This document shows, in pieces, positions 28,747 through 36,938 of a stretch of 64,000 bases of DNA. Made by a program: the position numbers and the translations under genes. This stretch comes from ZC4RG30 sp046347045. Lineage in GTDB: Bacteria; Pseudomonadota; Gammaproteobacteria; Steroidobacterales; Steroidobacteraceae. A model generated the notes under the pieces. That model was not told the origin of the DNA. It saw only the letters and a program-made list of their open reading frames with translations, and ran no database searches. Numbering within the stretch: the first letter of the stretch is position 1; each line of letters opens with the position of its first letter. The stretch spans positions 62,001 to 126,000 of the forward strand of contig JAXMGX010000003.1 of the NCBI GenBank assembly GCA_046347045.1, read 5' to 3'.

Positions 28747-29235
28747 ATGAACATGCCACGCCTGCTGCTGGTCGTGCTGGCCACGACCCTCCTTCCGGCC
28801 TGCGCGACACTGCCCGATCCGGTCAATGTCTCGGTCGCGGGAATCGACTCGCTGCCGGGAGAAGGGCTGGAACTGCGCGTACTCGTGAAGCTGCGCGTGC
28901 AGAATCCCAACGATGTGGCCGTGCCGTTCAAGGGCGCCTCGGTGCGCATGGATGTGCAGCACCGCACCTTCGCCAGTGGAGTGATGAACACCGGTGGCAC
29001 CCTGCCCGCACTGGGTGAAACCGTGGTCGAAGTGCCGGTCACGATCTCGGCCTGGAACATCATCCGCCAGGTGCTGGGTGCGGTACAGGACCGGGGCGCC
29101 AACCGCATTCCCTACGTGATGAGCGGCAAGCTGCACACCGGCGGCCTCGCGGGCCTGCGCTTCGGCACCGAAGGCGTGCTGGATGCACCCGCAGACTGGA
29201 GCAGGCGCGCGGACAAGGCGGCCGAGGTTCACTGA
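28747..29235 (+). CDS. LEA14-like (WHy domain) lipoprotein
   Basis: 162 residues. The N-terminus MNMPRLLLVVLATTLLPAC carries a lipobox (LLPAC), predicting lipidation at the Cys and membrane anchoring. The rest is an LEA type 2 / WHy fold: LELRVLVKLRVQNPNDVAVPFKGASVRMDV, then a second half ending GKLHTGGLAGLRFGTEG. In plants this domain relates to desiccation; in proteobacteria it is a common small lipoprotein of unknown role. I took the ATG at 28747 because it alone gives a clean lipoprotein signal; an in-frame ATG at 28540 would add 69 residues of unlikely composition. The MFS gene follows after 23 bases. Confidence 0.85.
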   Translation: MNMPRLLLVVLATTLLPACATLPDPVNVSVAGIDSLPGEGLELRVLVKLRVQNPNDVAVPFKGASVRMDVQHRTFASGVMNTGGTLPALGETVVEVPVTISAWNIIRQVLGAVQDRGANRIPYVMSGKLHTGGLAGLRFGTEGVLDAPADWSRRADKAAEVH

Positions 29236-29258
29236 AGGCGAGACTCCTGCCGCTGGCC

Positions 29259-30629
29259 ATGGACACGCCCGCCACCGCCTCCCGCCAGGTAGATGTCGCC
29301 GCCGTGCTGGATGGCGGAGGATTGACGCGATTCCACTGGTTCCTGCTGGGGCTGTCCTGCCTCATCACCATGTTCGAGGGCCTCGACATCTCGCTGATGT
29401 CCTATACCTCGCCCTATGTGCGCGACGAACTGCACCTGGGCGGCGGGCAGCTCGGCGTGCTGCTCACCGCGGCCATTCTCGGCCAGGTGGTGGGCGGCTT
29501 TCTCATCACGCGCTTCTCCGACGCCTTCGGGCGCCGCCCCACCATCATCGCGAGCTGCTACCTGTTCTCGCTGCTCACCATCGGCACCGGGTTCATCGAC
29601 GATTACGCGCCGCTGGTGACCATCCGTTTCCTGGATGGCCTCGCCATCGGCGGACTTCTGCCCACCGCCTGGGCGCTGAACATCGAATTCGCACCGAAGC
29701 CCCGCCGCTCCACCGTGGTGGCAGCCATCATGCTGGGCTACAGCGTCGGCTCGGCGCTGGCCGGTCCCGTCACCAATCTCATCGCGCCTTCGCAGGGTTG
29801 GCGCGCGGTCTACCTGTGGGCAGGCGTCGGCACGCTGCTGGCATCCATCGCGCTGCATCGCTGGCTGCCCGAATCGGTGCGCTACCTGGTCGCTCGCGGT
29901 GGCGACAGCAGCCGCATCGCCGCGCTGTTGAACCGGGTTTCCGGGCGGAGCGATGCGCGGCCCACCGATCGCTTCAGGCTTGCCGATGAATCGCATTCAG
30001 GCACGACCTTCCGCGTGGCGCAGCTCTTCGCAGGCGATCTCAGGCAGATCACGCCGCTGCTGTGGATCGGCTACATGGCCAGCTCCTTCGCCATCTACCT
30101 CAACAGCATGTGGGGCCCGATGCTGCTCGAGGCGCTGTACGTGCCGCGCCAAAGCGCCGCGCTGATCGCATCCACCGTGGCGCTGTGCGGCGCAGTGCTG
30201 GGCCTCATCCTGGTGCGCAGCACCGAGCACTGGGGCCCGCGCGGCGTGATGATCTGCCCCGCGCTGGCGCTGCCGCTGCTGCTGGTGATGGGCTCGGGCG
30301 CGATCGGCACCGACAGCTTCGTGCCTTTCGTGCTCGCCAGCGGCACGCTGATCAACACCGGCCATGCCATGGTGGTGTCGATCGCCGGCATCTACTACCC
30401 CAGCGCCATCCGCGCCAGCGGCGGCGGCTGGGCCACGGCCGTGGCCAAGTGCGGCGCGGTGTTCGGTCCCATCGTGGGCGGCGCCATCGTGGCCAGCCAC
30501 CTGCCCGTGATACGCACCTATGCGGTGCTGGCGCTGTGTCCCTTCGTGCTGCTGCTGGCGGTGTTCGGCATCGCCAGGGTATTGAAACGACGCGAGGCTC
30601 AGCCGGCCGCGCCCGCCGCGCGCACATAG
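29259..30629 (+). CDS. MFS transporter, AAHS-like
   Basis: 456 residues and about 12 membrane segments. TM1 carries the MFEGLDISLMSY motif, a relative of the D-G-x-D motif in aromatic acid:H+ symporters. Loop 2-3 reads TRFSDAFGRRP (consensus GxLaDrxGRR), and a GRRSxV-like PKPRRSTVV follows TM4-5. The C-terminal half has NTGHAMVVSIAGIYYP and SGGGWATAVAKCGAVFGP. Its last 31 bases overlap the tail of the convergent FAD oxidoreductase gene. The substrate is unknown; an aromatic or other organic acid is likely by family. Confidence 0.85.
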   Translation: MDTPATASRQVDVAAVLDGGGLTRFHWFLLGLSCLITMFEGLDISLMSYTSPYVRDELHLGGGQLGVLLTAAILGQVVGGFLITRFSDAFGRRPTIIASCYLFSLLTIGTGFIDDYAPLVTIRFLDGLAIGGLLPTAWALNIEFAPKPRRSTVVAAIMLGYSVGSALAGPVTNLIAPSQGWRAVYLWAGVGTLLASIALHRWLPESVRYLVARGGDSSRIAALLNRVSGRSDARPTDRFRLADESHSGTTFRVAQLFAGDLRQITPLLWIGYMASSFAIYLNSMWGPMLLEALYVPRQSAALIASTVALCGAVLGLILVRSTEHWGPRGVMICPALALPLLLVMGSGAIGTDSFVPFVLASGTLINTGHAMVVSIAGIYYPSAIRASGGGWATAVAKCGAVFGPIVGGAIVASHLPVIRTYAVLALCPFVLLLAVFGIARVLKRREAQPAAPAART

Positions 30630-32047
30630 ACACCCTGCGCGCGCAGCGTGCGCTGCAGCTCGCCGATGTCCACTGCGCGAGGCTGCACGCCGCGATTGGC
30701 CGCCACGCCGGCCGCCGCGCCGGCCGCCTGGCCGGTGAGCCAGCACTGCGGGATCTCGCGCATGAAGCCATGCGAGCTGGCGTCGCTTGCGATGTGCCGG
30801 CCGCAGGCCAGCAGGCCATCGAGCCGCGCGGGCACCAGCGCCCCATAGGGCACCGAGATCACCGGGAACTTCGGCGACACCGACGGGCTCACGCCCACTT
30901 CGCTGGGCAGCGCGATGCCGTCGGACCACTGCGTGCGCAGCAGCTTTTCGACGCCCTTCAGGCGACGCGTGTGGCGCACGCCAAGCTGGCTCGCGCTCTG
31001 CAGCATGTAGGCGTTCTCGAATCCCGGCGCGTGCGCACGGAAGAATTCGCAGTGGCCGGCCATCAGCCGGTGCGAGCGGATCTCGACTTCGGTCTGGTCA
31101 TCGACATCGAGCCCGGAGAGGCCTGACTGCCGCGGCCCGAGGAACAGCGCGATGTCCTTGCGCCACGACACATACGGCGGCTGGAAGAAGCCGAGGCGCT
31201 CGCGGCCCAGCGTCATGAACGCGGCGAACTGCTCCGGCTGGCCGGTGCGGAAGGCGATCCAGCGATCCATGTCGACACCGCCAATGGTGAAGCCCGTGTT
31301 CATGCTGTGGTGGACATCGCCCTCGTCGATGTCGTTGTCGAACTCCGCGCCGGCACGCGCGAACACGTCGCCATCGCCGGTTGCATCCACCACGACCTTG
31401 GCCCTGATGGCCTGGCGGCCGGACTTGGTTTCGAAGAACACGCCGGTGACACGACCGGCCTCGACGATGGGCAACGCCATCCAGGCATGCAGCACGATGC
31501 GCACCTTCGACTGCAGCAGCATCTCCTGCGAAATGATTTTCAGTCGCTCCGGATCGATGGTGGGCGCCCAGGCGACGATGCCGTGGAAAGCCGAGGTGCG
31601 CGAACCCCAATATGCCGCCACCGCCGGATCGCGCGAGCCCCAGTGCTCGCGCGCGGGGCCGGCCTTGCCCTCTGCGGGCATGCGGTCGAGCACGTCGATG
31701 GCGAACCCCTGGATGACCTGCTTGCCCGTCCAGTCGGTCATGCGGTCGATCCAGATGACCAGCCCACCCGTCGACAGGCCGCCCAGATGGTTGTACCGCT
31801 CCAGCAGCACGACGTCGGCGCCGGTCTTCGCGGCCGCCCAGGCCGCCGCAGTGCCCGAGGGACCGCCGCCCACCACCAGCACATCGCAGCAGTGATATAC
31901 GGGCACGTCGCGCGCCGGCTCGTGGATCACACCCACGCCATTGCGCGGCGGCTGCGCGCGGCCGCGCGACTCGAAGACATCCGAAGGCAGGAAGCGGTCC
32001 TCAGTGCGCTGCACACTGCGGACAGTAGGTTCGATGAGGTCGGACAT
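30599..32047 (-). CDS. FAD-dependent oxidoreductase (FAD_oxidored family)
   Basis: 482 residues. The dinucleotide-binding motif lies at about 54-80 (CCDVLVVGGGPSGTAAAWAAAKTGADVVLLER), followed by the NHLGGLSTGGLV motif typical of this family. ARVVVDATGDGD-type sequence (AKVVVDATGDGDVFARAG) marks the second FAD contact, and a C-terminal GLLACGRHIASD completes it. I started at the ATG at 32047; a longer frame reaches 32146 but would overlap the divergent dehydratase gene. The substrate is unknown. It shares a 59-base divergent promoter region with the IlvD/Edd gene, so the pair may act in one sugar-acid or aromatic route, which is inference. Confidence 0.85.
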   Translation of the reverse strand: MSDLIEPTVRSVQRTEDRFLPSDVFESRGRAQPPRNGVGVIHEPARDVPVYHCCDVLVVGGGPSGTAAAWAAAKTGADVVLLERYNHLGGLSTGGLVIWIDRMTDWTGKQVIQGFAIDVLDRMPAEGKAGPAREHWGSRDPAVAAYWGSRTSAFHGIVAWAPTIDPERLKIISQEMLLQSKVRIVLHAWMALPIVEAGRVTGVFFETKSGRQAIRAKVVVDATGDGDVFARAGAEFDNDIDEGDVHHSMNTGFTIGGVDMDRWIAFRTGQPEQFAAFMTLGRERLGFFQPPYVSWRKDIALFLGPRQSGLSGLDVDDQTEVEIRSHRLMAGHCEFFRAHAPGFENAYMLQSASQLGVRHTRRLKGVEKLLRTQWSDGIALPSEVGVSPSVSPKFPVISVPYGALVPARLDGLLACGRHIASDASSHGFMREIPQCWLTGQAAGAAAGVAANRGVQPRAVDIGELQRTLRAQGVYVRAAGAAG

Positions 32048-32106
32048 GCGACCATGGCAGCCAATCCCGCGGGCTGTGTCAAGCGCGGGTCCCGCACGGA
32101 GCTTCC

Positions 32107-33777
32107 ATGGGCACGCTACGCAGTATCGCCGCCAATTCCCCTTCACGCCGCGCCCACTGGTATGCCTTGGGACTCAGCGACGAAGACCTGCTGAAACCGA
32201 AGATCGCGGTCGTGAACTCCTCGTCGGAACTGGCGGTGTGCTACGCGCATCTGGATGGCGTGGCGAAGGTGGTGAAGGAAGCCATCCGCGCCGCCGGTGG
32301 CGTGCCCTTCGAAGTGCGCACCACGGCGCCGTCGGATTTCATCACCGGCGCCGCGCGCCAGGGTTCATACATTCTCGCTGCGCGCGATCTGGTCACCAAC
32401 GACATCGAGGCGCAGGTCGAGGCTGCATTGCTCGACGGCATGATCTGCCTCACTTCCTGCGACAAGACGCCGCCGGGGCATCTGATGGCGGCAGGCCGGC
32501 TCGACATTCCCACCATTCTGGTCATCGGCGGCTACCAGGCGTCCGGCCGCATTGGCGATGATCATGTGGACCTGGAGGACCTGTGGTCGGGCACCATCGG
32601 CGCCGCACTGGGCAAGCCGCCGAAGCATCCACTGGACCAGATGGCGCACCAGGCCGTGCGCGGGCCGGGGGTATGCGCCGGCATGGCCACGGCCAACACC
32701 ATGCACTGCGTGGTCGAGGCGCTGGGCATGTGCCTGCCGGGCAGCGCACCCGTGCGCGCCAACAGCCCGAAGATGTTCGACGCGGCGCAGCGCGCCGGCG
32801 AGCGCATCGTCGCCATGGTGAATGAGGACCTGCGCCCGCGGCAGATCATGACGCCCGCTGCGTTCCACAACGCCATCGCCACCGTGCTGGCCGTGTCCGG
32901 CTCGATCAACGCCATCAAGCATCTGCAGGCCATCGCGGTGGAATCGAAGGTGGACATCGACATCTTCGCGCTGTGGGAAGAGATCGGCCGCAAGGTGCCC
33001 ATCCTCACGGCGGTGCGACCGAATGGCCCGGTGCGCATCGAAGGCTTCGAGGATGCCGGCGGCGCGCGCGCCATCCTCAAGCAGCTCGATGGACTGGTGG
33101 ATGGCTCGGCGCGGCTGTGCTCCGGAGAAACGCTGGCGCAGAGCCTCGCGGGCTATACGGTTCCGGACGCGAGCGTGATCCGCACGCCGTCGAACGCGAT
33201 CGCGCCCGGCCCTTCCATCGTGATCCTGCGCGGCTCGCTGGCGCCGGAAAGCGCCGTGGTCAAGCTGGGCATCCCCGATGGCAAGCGGCCGGACTTCTTC
33301 GAAGGTCCCGCGCGCGTATTCGAGGAACTCAGCGCCGCCATGAAGGCCGTGGCCGAAGGCGGCATCAACAAGGGCGAGGTGATCGTGCTGCGCGGCCAGG
33401 GATTGAAAGGCGGCCCGGCCATGGGCGGCGGCGCATCGCGGCTGCTGTTCGCCATCGACGCCGCGGGGCTTGCGCGCGACACGGCCTTCGTCACCGATGG
33501 CCAGCTCTCCGGGCTGTGCCTGAAGGGACTGACCGTCGCCGAGGTTGCACCCGAGGGTGCCACCGGTGGACCGCTGGGGCTGGTGAAGAACGGCGATGTC
33601 ATCCGCATCAGCGTCGCGGAGCGCTCGCTCGATTTGAAAGTGGATGCGGCGGAACTGGCCGCGCGCCGCGCGACCTTGCCGAGGGAATATCCGATTCCGG
33701 CAGAGGGATACCTGGGAATCTACCGCCGCGACGTGCAGGCCATGAGCACCGGCGCAGTGCTGATCGAACCCTGCTGA
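32107..33777 (+). CDS. IlvD/Edd-family dehydratase (dihydroxy-acid or sugar-acid dehydratase)
   Basis: 556 residues, the normal length for the family, which dehydrates dihydroxy acids or aldonates using an Fe-S cluster. The three cluster cysteines are in place: C45 (ELAVCYAHL), C118 (DGMICLTSCDK) and C190 (GPGVCAGMATANTM). The C-terminal signature reads TDGQLSGLC at 463-471; the usual form has Arg at position 466 and Ser/Thr at 471, while the proposed catalytic Ser468 is kept. With the unrelated neighbourhood (FAD oxidoreductase, MFS), this argues for a sugar-acid or other dehydratase rather than the branched-chain amino-acid IlvD. No ilvB, C or E is nearby. I leave the symbol empty. Confidence 0.85.
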   Translation: MGTLRSIAANSPSRRAHWYALGLSDEDLLKPKIAVVNSSSELAVCYAHLDGVAKVVKEAIRAAGGVPFEVRTTAPSDFITGAARQGSYILAARDLVTNDIEAQVEAALLDGMICLTSCDKTPPGHLMAAGRLDIPTILVIGGYQASGRIGDDHVDLEDLWSGTIGAALGKPPKHPLDQMAHQAVRGPGVCAGMATANTMHCVVEALGMCLPGSAPVRANSPKMFDAAQRAGERIVAMVNEDLRPRQIMTPAAFHNAIATVLAVSGSINAIKHLQAIAVESKVDIDIFALWEEIGRKVPILTAVRPNGPVRIEGFEDAGGARAILKQLDGLVDGSARLCSGETLAQSLAGYTVPDASVIRTPSNAIAPGPSIVILRGSLAPESAVVKLGIPDGKRPDFFEGPARVFEELSAAMKAVAEGGINKGEVIVLRGQGLKGGPAMGGGASRLLFAIDAAGLARDTAFVTDGQLSGLCLKGLTVAEVAPEGATGGPLGLVKNGDVIRISVAERSLDLKVDAAELAARRATLPREYPIPAEGYLGIYRRDVQAMSTGAVLIEPC

Positions 33778-33805
33778 GTCCGCTGCCGGGCGGCGCAGAA
33801 TCGCG

Positions 33806-34618
33806 CTAGGCGGTGACGGCGGCGGTGCGTTGCGCACGCCGCCGCGTACGGCGCCAGGCTTCCCAGAGGTTTCCCGCCAGCACGCCCGCCAGCAGGAAAT
33901 ACACCACACCGGACACCATGAACACGGCGTAGCCGACCACGGCCACGATGATGCCGTACAGCCACTGCCCCTCGTGCTTGGCAGGCGATGTGGGAGGATC
34001 GGTCAGGATGACCAGCGCGAAATAAACCGCCGCATCGATGTCCGGCGAACGGAAGATCTCCGCGACATGGCGCGAATCGCCGACGAATGCCGTGACGGTG
34101 AACAGGCAGAAGTAGGCGCCCAGAAACGACAGCACCAGCGGCAACTTGTTCACGCGGTTCGCGATGTAGATGCCACCGGCGAGCAGCGTGGCCCGCAGCC
34201 ACAGCGGCGAGACTTCCGGAAGCGCCCCCCACCAGCTCTGCCCATGGGGCATCAGATAGAACATCACCACCAGTGCAAGCGCGGCGGGATTGAACACATT
34301 GGCCTGCCGCGTGCGCAGCGCGTACTTGCTCAGCACCGCCAGTACCGAAGTGAGTACCGGCACCAGCCAGGGCTCCTGCGCGCGCATCACCATCGCCACG
34401 ATCATCGCCGTGAGCACGGCGCCGCTCGGATACTCCCACGCGCCATTGCGCAGCCGCAGGATGATCAGGTCCAGCAGTCCGGCGGCGGCCACCGCCGCCG
34501 TCATGTTGCGTGCCACCACGCCGGCGCCCTCGCCCGGCGCCGCGAGCAGCGTCAGGACGACGAGCAGTATCGTCAGCAGTCCCTTCGGGGTCCTGAAGAA
34601 GCGGATCATCTTATGCAA
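33806..34618 (-). CDS. RnfD/NqrB-like membrane protein, short form
   Basis: 270 residues with 7-8 membrane segments. Two family blocks are clear: the N-terminal block SGAVLTAMIVAMVM...WLVPVLTSVLAVLSKYALR...NVFNPAALALV, and the C-terminal block LVILTDPPTSPAKHEGQWLYG, equivalent to FATDPVTSP...G in RnfD/NqrB. RnfD is about 350 residues, with a periplasmic loop bearing a covalently flavinylated Thr (SGAT); that loop is absent here, so this subunit probably has no covalent FMN. It is the last gene of a three-gene operon and overlaps the ApbE gene by eight bases. It is likely the membrane electron conduit for the FMN-binding protein encoded first. Confidence 0.75.
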   Translation of the reverse strand: MHKMIRFFRTPKGLLTILLVVLTLLAAPGEGAGVVARNMTAAVAAAGLLDLIILRLRNGAWEYPSGAVLTAMIVAMVMRAQEPWLVPVLTSVLAVLSKYALRTRQANVFNPAALALVVMFYLMPHGQSWWGALPEVSPLWLRATLLAGGIYIANRVNKLPLVLSFLGAYFCLFTVTAFVGDSRHVAEIFRSPDIDAAVYFALVILTDPPTSPAKHEGQWLYGIIVAVVGYAVFMVSGVVYFLLAGVLAGNLWEAWRRTRRRAQRTAAVTA

Positions 34619-35456
34619 GGCCGAACCCCTGGGTGCGATGCAGCTCGAGCGCCGGCGTGACGATCAGGCCCTGCACGCCCATCCGCTCCAGCAGCGCAAT
34701 GCCCTGCAGCGGACCGAGCACGAAGGCCGCGGTGGCCAGTGCATCGGCCAGCATGGCATTCGGTGCCACGACGGTGGCGCTGGCCACGGTCGGCGCGGCC
34801 GCCTCATCGCGCGGGTCGAGAATATGGCCGGGGCGTTCGTAGTCACCGGAGGTGCACACCGCACCGTCGGTCACCGCGATGCGATCGAGAATCCGGCCCG
34901 GCTGCCGGGGATGCCGTATGCCAACGGTCCAGGGTTCGCCGCGCGGATTGCAGCCGCCAAAGTAGATGTCGCCACCGGCATCGATGCAGAAGTTGCCGCA
35001 GGGTTTCAGTTCCTGCGCGGCGGCGTCCACCGCGAGTCCCTTGGCCACCGCCCCCAGGTCGAGCAGCAGCGGGCGTTTGAGCAGTATGGTCCTTCGATCC
35101 GCGTCCAGTTCCACATCGCGGAAGCTGGCGTCGCTCACAGCCGGCGCTTCGACGCGGGCGCGCGTGACGTAGTGTCGATCGTATCCCCGTGCAGCCATCC
35201 GGCTGCCCAGGGTCGGATCGAATGCGCCATCGGTTTCCTGTGCCAGCTTCAAGGCAAAACGCACGGCCTCGAACAGCAGCGGGCTTGCCGGCGTGGCAAG
35301 ACCTGTCGGCAGCCGACGCAGTTCGCTGTCGGCATCGAAGCGGGAACACACCGCCTCGACTTCGCGGAACCATGCGAAGGCGCGCTCCACGACACTTTCG
35401 GATGCAGCCACCTCGACGGACACCACCGTGCCCATCGCGGCCATGGTGCGAATCAC
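34611..35456 (-). CDS. apbE: FAD:protein FMN transferase (ApbE)
   Basis: 281 residues. It transfers FMN from FAD to a Thr/Ser on periplasmic or membrane flavoproteins. Family motifs are present: AMGTVVSVEVAA at the start, VCSRFDADSELRRL, TDGAFDPTLG, LDLGAVAKGLAVD, IDAGGDIYFGG, and TSGDYERPGHILDPR with the metal/FAD-binding Asp. There is no obvious signal peptide or lipobox, which is shorter than many ApbE proteins; the N-terminus may be incomplete or the enzyme cytoplasmic. It overlaps the FMN_bind gene by four bases (ATGA) and the RnfD-like gene by eight. Its substrate is almost certainly the FMN_bind protein next door. Confidence 0.9.
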   Translation of the reverse strand: MIRTMAAMGTVVSVEVAASESVVERAFAWFREVEAVCSRFDADSELRRLPTGLATPASPLLFEAVRFALKLAQETDGAFDPTLGSRMAARGYDRHYVTRARVEAPAVSDASFRDVELDADRRTILLKRPLLLDLGAVAKGLAVDAAAQELKPCGNFCIDAGGDIYFGGCNPRGEPWTVGIRHPRQPGRILDRIAVTDGAVCTSGDYERPGHILDPRDEAAAPTVASATVVAPNAMLADALATAAFVLGPLQGIALLERMGVQGLIVTPALELHRTQGFGLA

Positions 35457-36244
35457 GGCGAAGGTGCCGGAGCGGCTGGACCAGCCTCCGCCTTCTTCAG
35501 TGCCTCCACCAGGCCGTAGTAGTACGCATCGGTGCTCTCGGTGGCGCGCGATACGCGATCGACCTCCGGACTCTGCCGGACCACCGGCTGGTTCAGAATG
35601 TTGTCGATCACGTAGCAGGGATAACGCGTGGCGCAGGTGGCGATGCCGGCTTCGACGATGCGGCCATCCTTGATGGTCACGCGCGCTTCGATGTCACCGT
35701 GGAAGGACTGACCCCATCCAGTGTAGTAGCCGTCGTGCCAGACCACTTCGGGCGGCGCGACTTCGGCGGTGGCTTCAACCTGTGCCGGTGGCTCGGCCGC
35801 GGCGGCACTGACTTGCGGCGCGGGGCCGGATTCGCCCCGGGATGCGGGCAACGCGTCGGGTGCCTGCACCGCAGCTGCTGCGGACCTGGCGACCTGCACC
35901 GGGGCCAAGCGCGGCTGATCGGCTGCTTGCACGGGCAGGGACGGCGCAGCGCTGGCTGCGCCGGGCGACGCAGCGCTCGCGGCGACCGGCGCCGCGGCAA
36001 CGCCCGCGCCCGCGCCCGCGCCCGGATCGGCCACAGCAACATCCGGCATCGCCGGCAGGAGTTGCCCTGCAGCCGCCTGTGGCGCCGGTAGCGGCCGGCG
36101 CACCTGCCCCTGGGAATCAAGTCGCCGCGCATCTTCGCGCGTGCGCCAGTAGCCGGCGGCATACACCGACAGGATCGCCGCGAAGCTGGCAGCCACCAGC
36201 TCGTTTGAAACGCGACCCTTGCGACCCCCTTTTGACACCGCCAC
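35453..36244 (-). CDS. Membrane-anchored FMN-binding-domain protein
   Basis: 263 residues: one N-terminal membrane helix (about 14-33), an Ala/Pro-rich linker (about 48-165), and an FMN_bind domain (about 168-252) with DGYYTGWGQSFHGDIEARVTI and a candidate flavinylation site VSRATEST with the acceptor at Thr235. The usual site reads S/T-G-A-T; here Gly is Arg while the acceptor Thr is kept. The domain should face the periplasm and carry covalent FMN added by the adjacent ApbE. It is the first gene of the operon with apbE and the short rnfD-like gene. The repeated CATRYPCYV has two Cys that could form a disulfide. Confidence 0.8.
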   Translation of the reverse strand: MAVSKGGRKGRVSNELVAASFAAILSVYAAGYWRTREDARRLDSQGQVRRPLPAPQAAAGQLLPAMPDVAVADPGAGAGAGVAAAPVAASAASPGAASAAPSLPVQAADQPRLAPVQVARSAAAAVQAPDALPASRGESGPAPQVSAAAAEPPAQVEATAEVAPPEVVWHDGYYTGWGQSFHGDIEARVTIKDGRIVEAGIATCATRYPCYVIDNILNQPVVRQSPEVDRVSRATESTDAYYYGLVEALKKAEAGPAAPAPSP

Positions 36245-36419
36245 AGTCTACCTTTCCGGACCGGATATGATCGTCCCATGGGCCTCAGCTCTGGCAACTC
36301 ACGTTCGCGAACCGAACTGATCGACATCGTGACCGCCTGGGGCACTCCCGTGCAATCCGGGGCTTTTTCGGTGCATCATGTGGTCCCTGTACACAATCAC
36401 CTGAAGGGGGATGATCCAG

Positions 36420-36860
36420 ATGGCGAATTACAAAGGCGGCTGCGCCCATGTTCACGTGACGTCCGCGGCGGAGCCCATCGACAACCACGAATGCCATTGC
36501 AACGTGTGCAAGTCGGTGACCGGCCAGCACACCACGCACGTGGTCTTCTTCAACTACGGCGACCTGAAGGTCGATCATCCCGAGAAGATCAAGCGCGTGC
36601 CCTTCAACAAGGACAACCCGAACGGCCCGCTCGAGATCTGCCTGTGCACCGAGTGCAATGCCGTGCTGATGCTGGACGACAAGCAGAAGCGCATCCGCGT
36701 GGCCGTGCCCAATGTCATGGGCTACGACGACAAGACCTTCCCGAAGGCCACGTACCATGCGTTCTGGGATGAATCGAAGGGCTATCCCGCGCCCAAGGAC
36801 GGTCGGCCGGTTTACAGCGGCCTGCGTCCCGACTTCAGCTGGCCCAAGTCGGCCGCCTGA
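36420..36860 (+). CDS. GFA (CENP-V/GFA) family zinc protein
   Basis: 146 residues. Cys-rich sites match the glutathione-dependent formaldehyde-activating (GFA) fold: GGC at 6-8, CHCNVC at 25-30 and a CLCTEC motif near residue 77-82, which together bind zinc ions. The family name comes from a proposed formaldehyde-glutathione role that is not general, so no reaction is assigned. I chose the ATG at 36420 over 36411 because the AAGGGGG sequence ends nine bases before 36420 but directly abuts 36411. A strong hairpin follows the stop. Confidence 0.8.
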   Translation: MANYKGGCAHVHVTSAAEPIDNHECHCNVCKSVTGQHTTHVVFFNYGDLKVDHPEKIKRVPFNKDNPNGPLEICLCTECNAVLMLDDKQKRIRVAVPNVMGYDDKTFPKATYHAFWDESKGYPAPKDGRPVYSGLRPDFSWPKSAA

Positions 36861-36881
36861 ACCTCGCCTGCAACGGCACCT

Positions 36882-36916
36882 GCCCTCTCGACGACCCGAA
36901 TGGGCGTCGAGAGGGC
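36882..36916. terminator. Strong stem-loop between the GFA and cyclophilin genes
   Basis: Arms GCCCTCTCGACG (36882-36893) and CGTCGAGAGGGC (36905-36916) pair perfectly over 12 bases. Inside, CCC (36895-36897) pairs with GGG (36902-36904) around a GAAT loop, with one bulged A. No T-run follows. It lies 21 bases after the GFA stop and 22 bases before the cyclophilin start, so it could terminate the first or limit expression of the second. Confidence 0.6.
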
Positions 36917-36938
36917 CTCACCAGCAGAATCAATCCCG

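Noticed and set aside
32066..32089. CCCGCG/CGCGGG inverted repeat between the FAD oxidoreductase and dehydratase genes
   Set aside because: Six GC-only bases per arm at this GC content is weak evidence for an operator.
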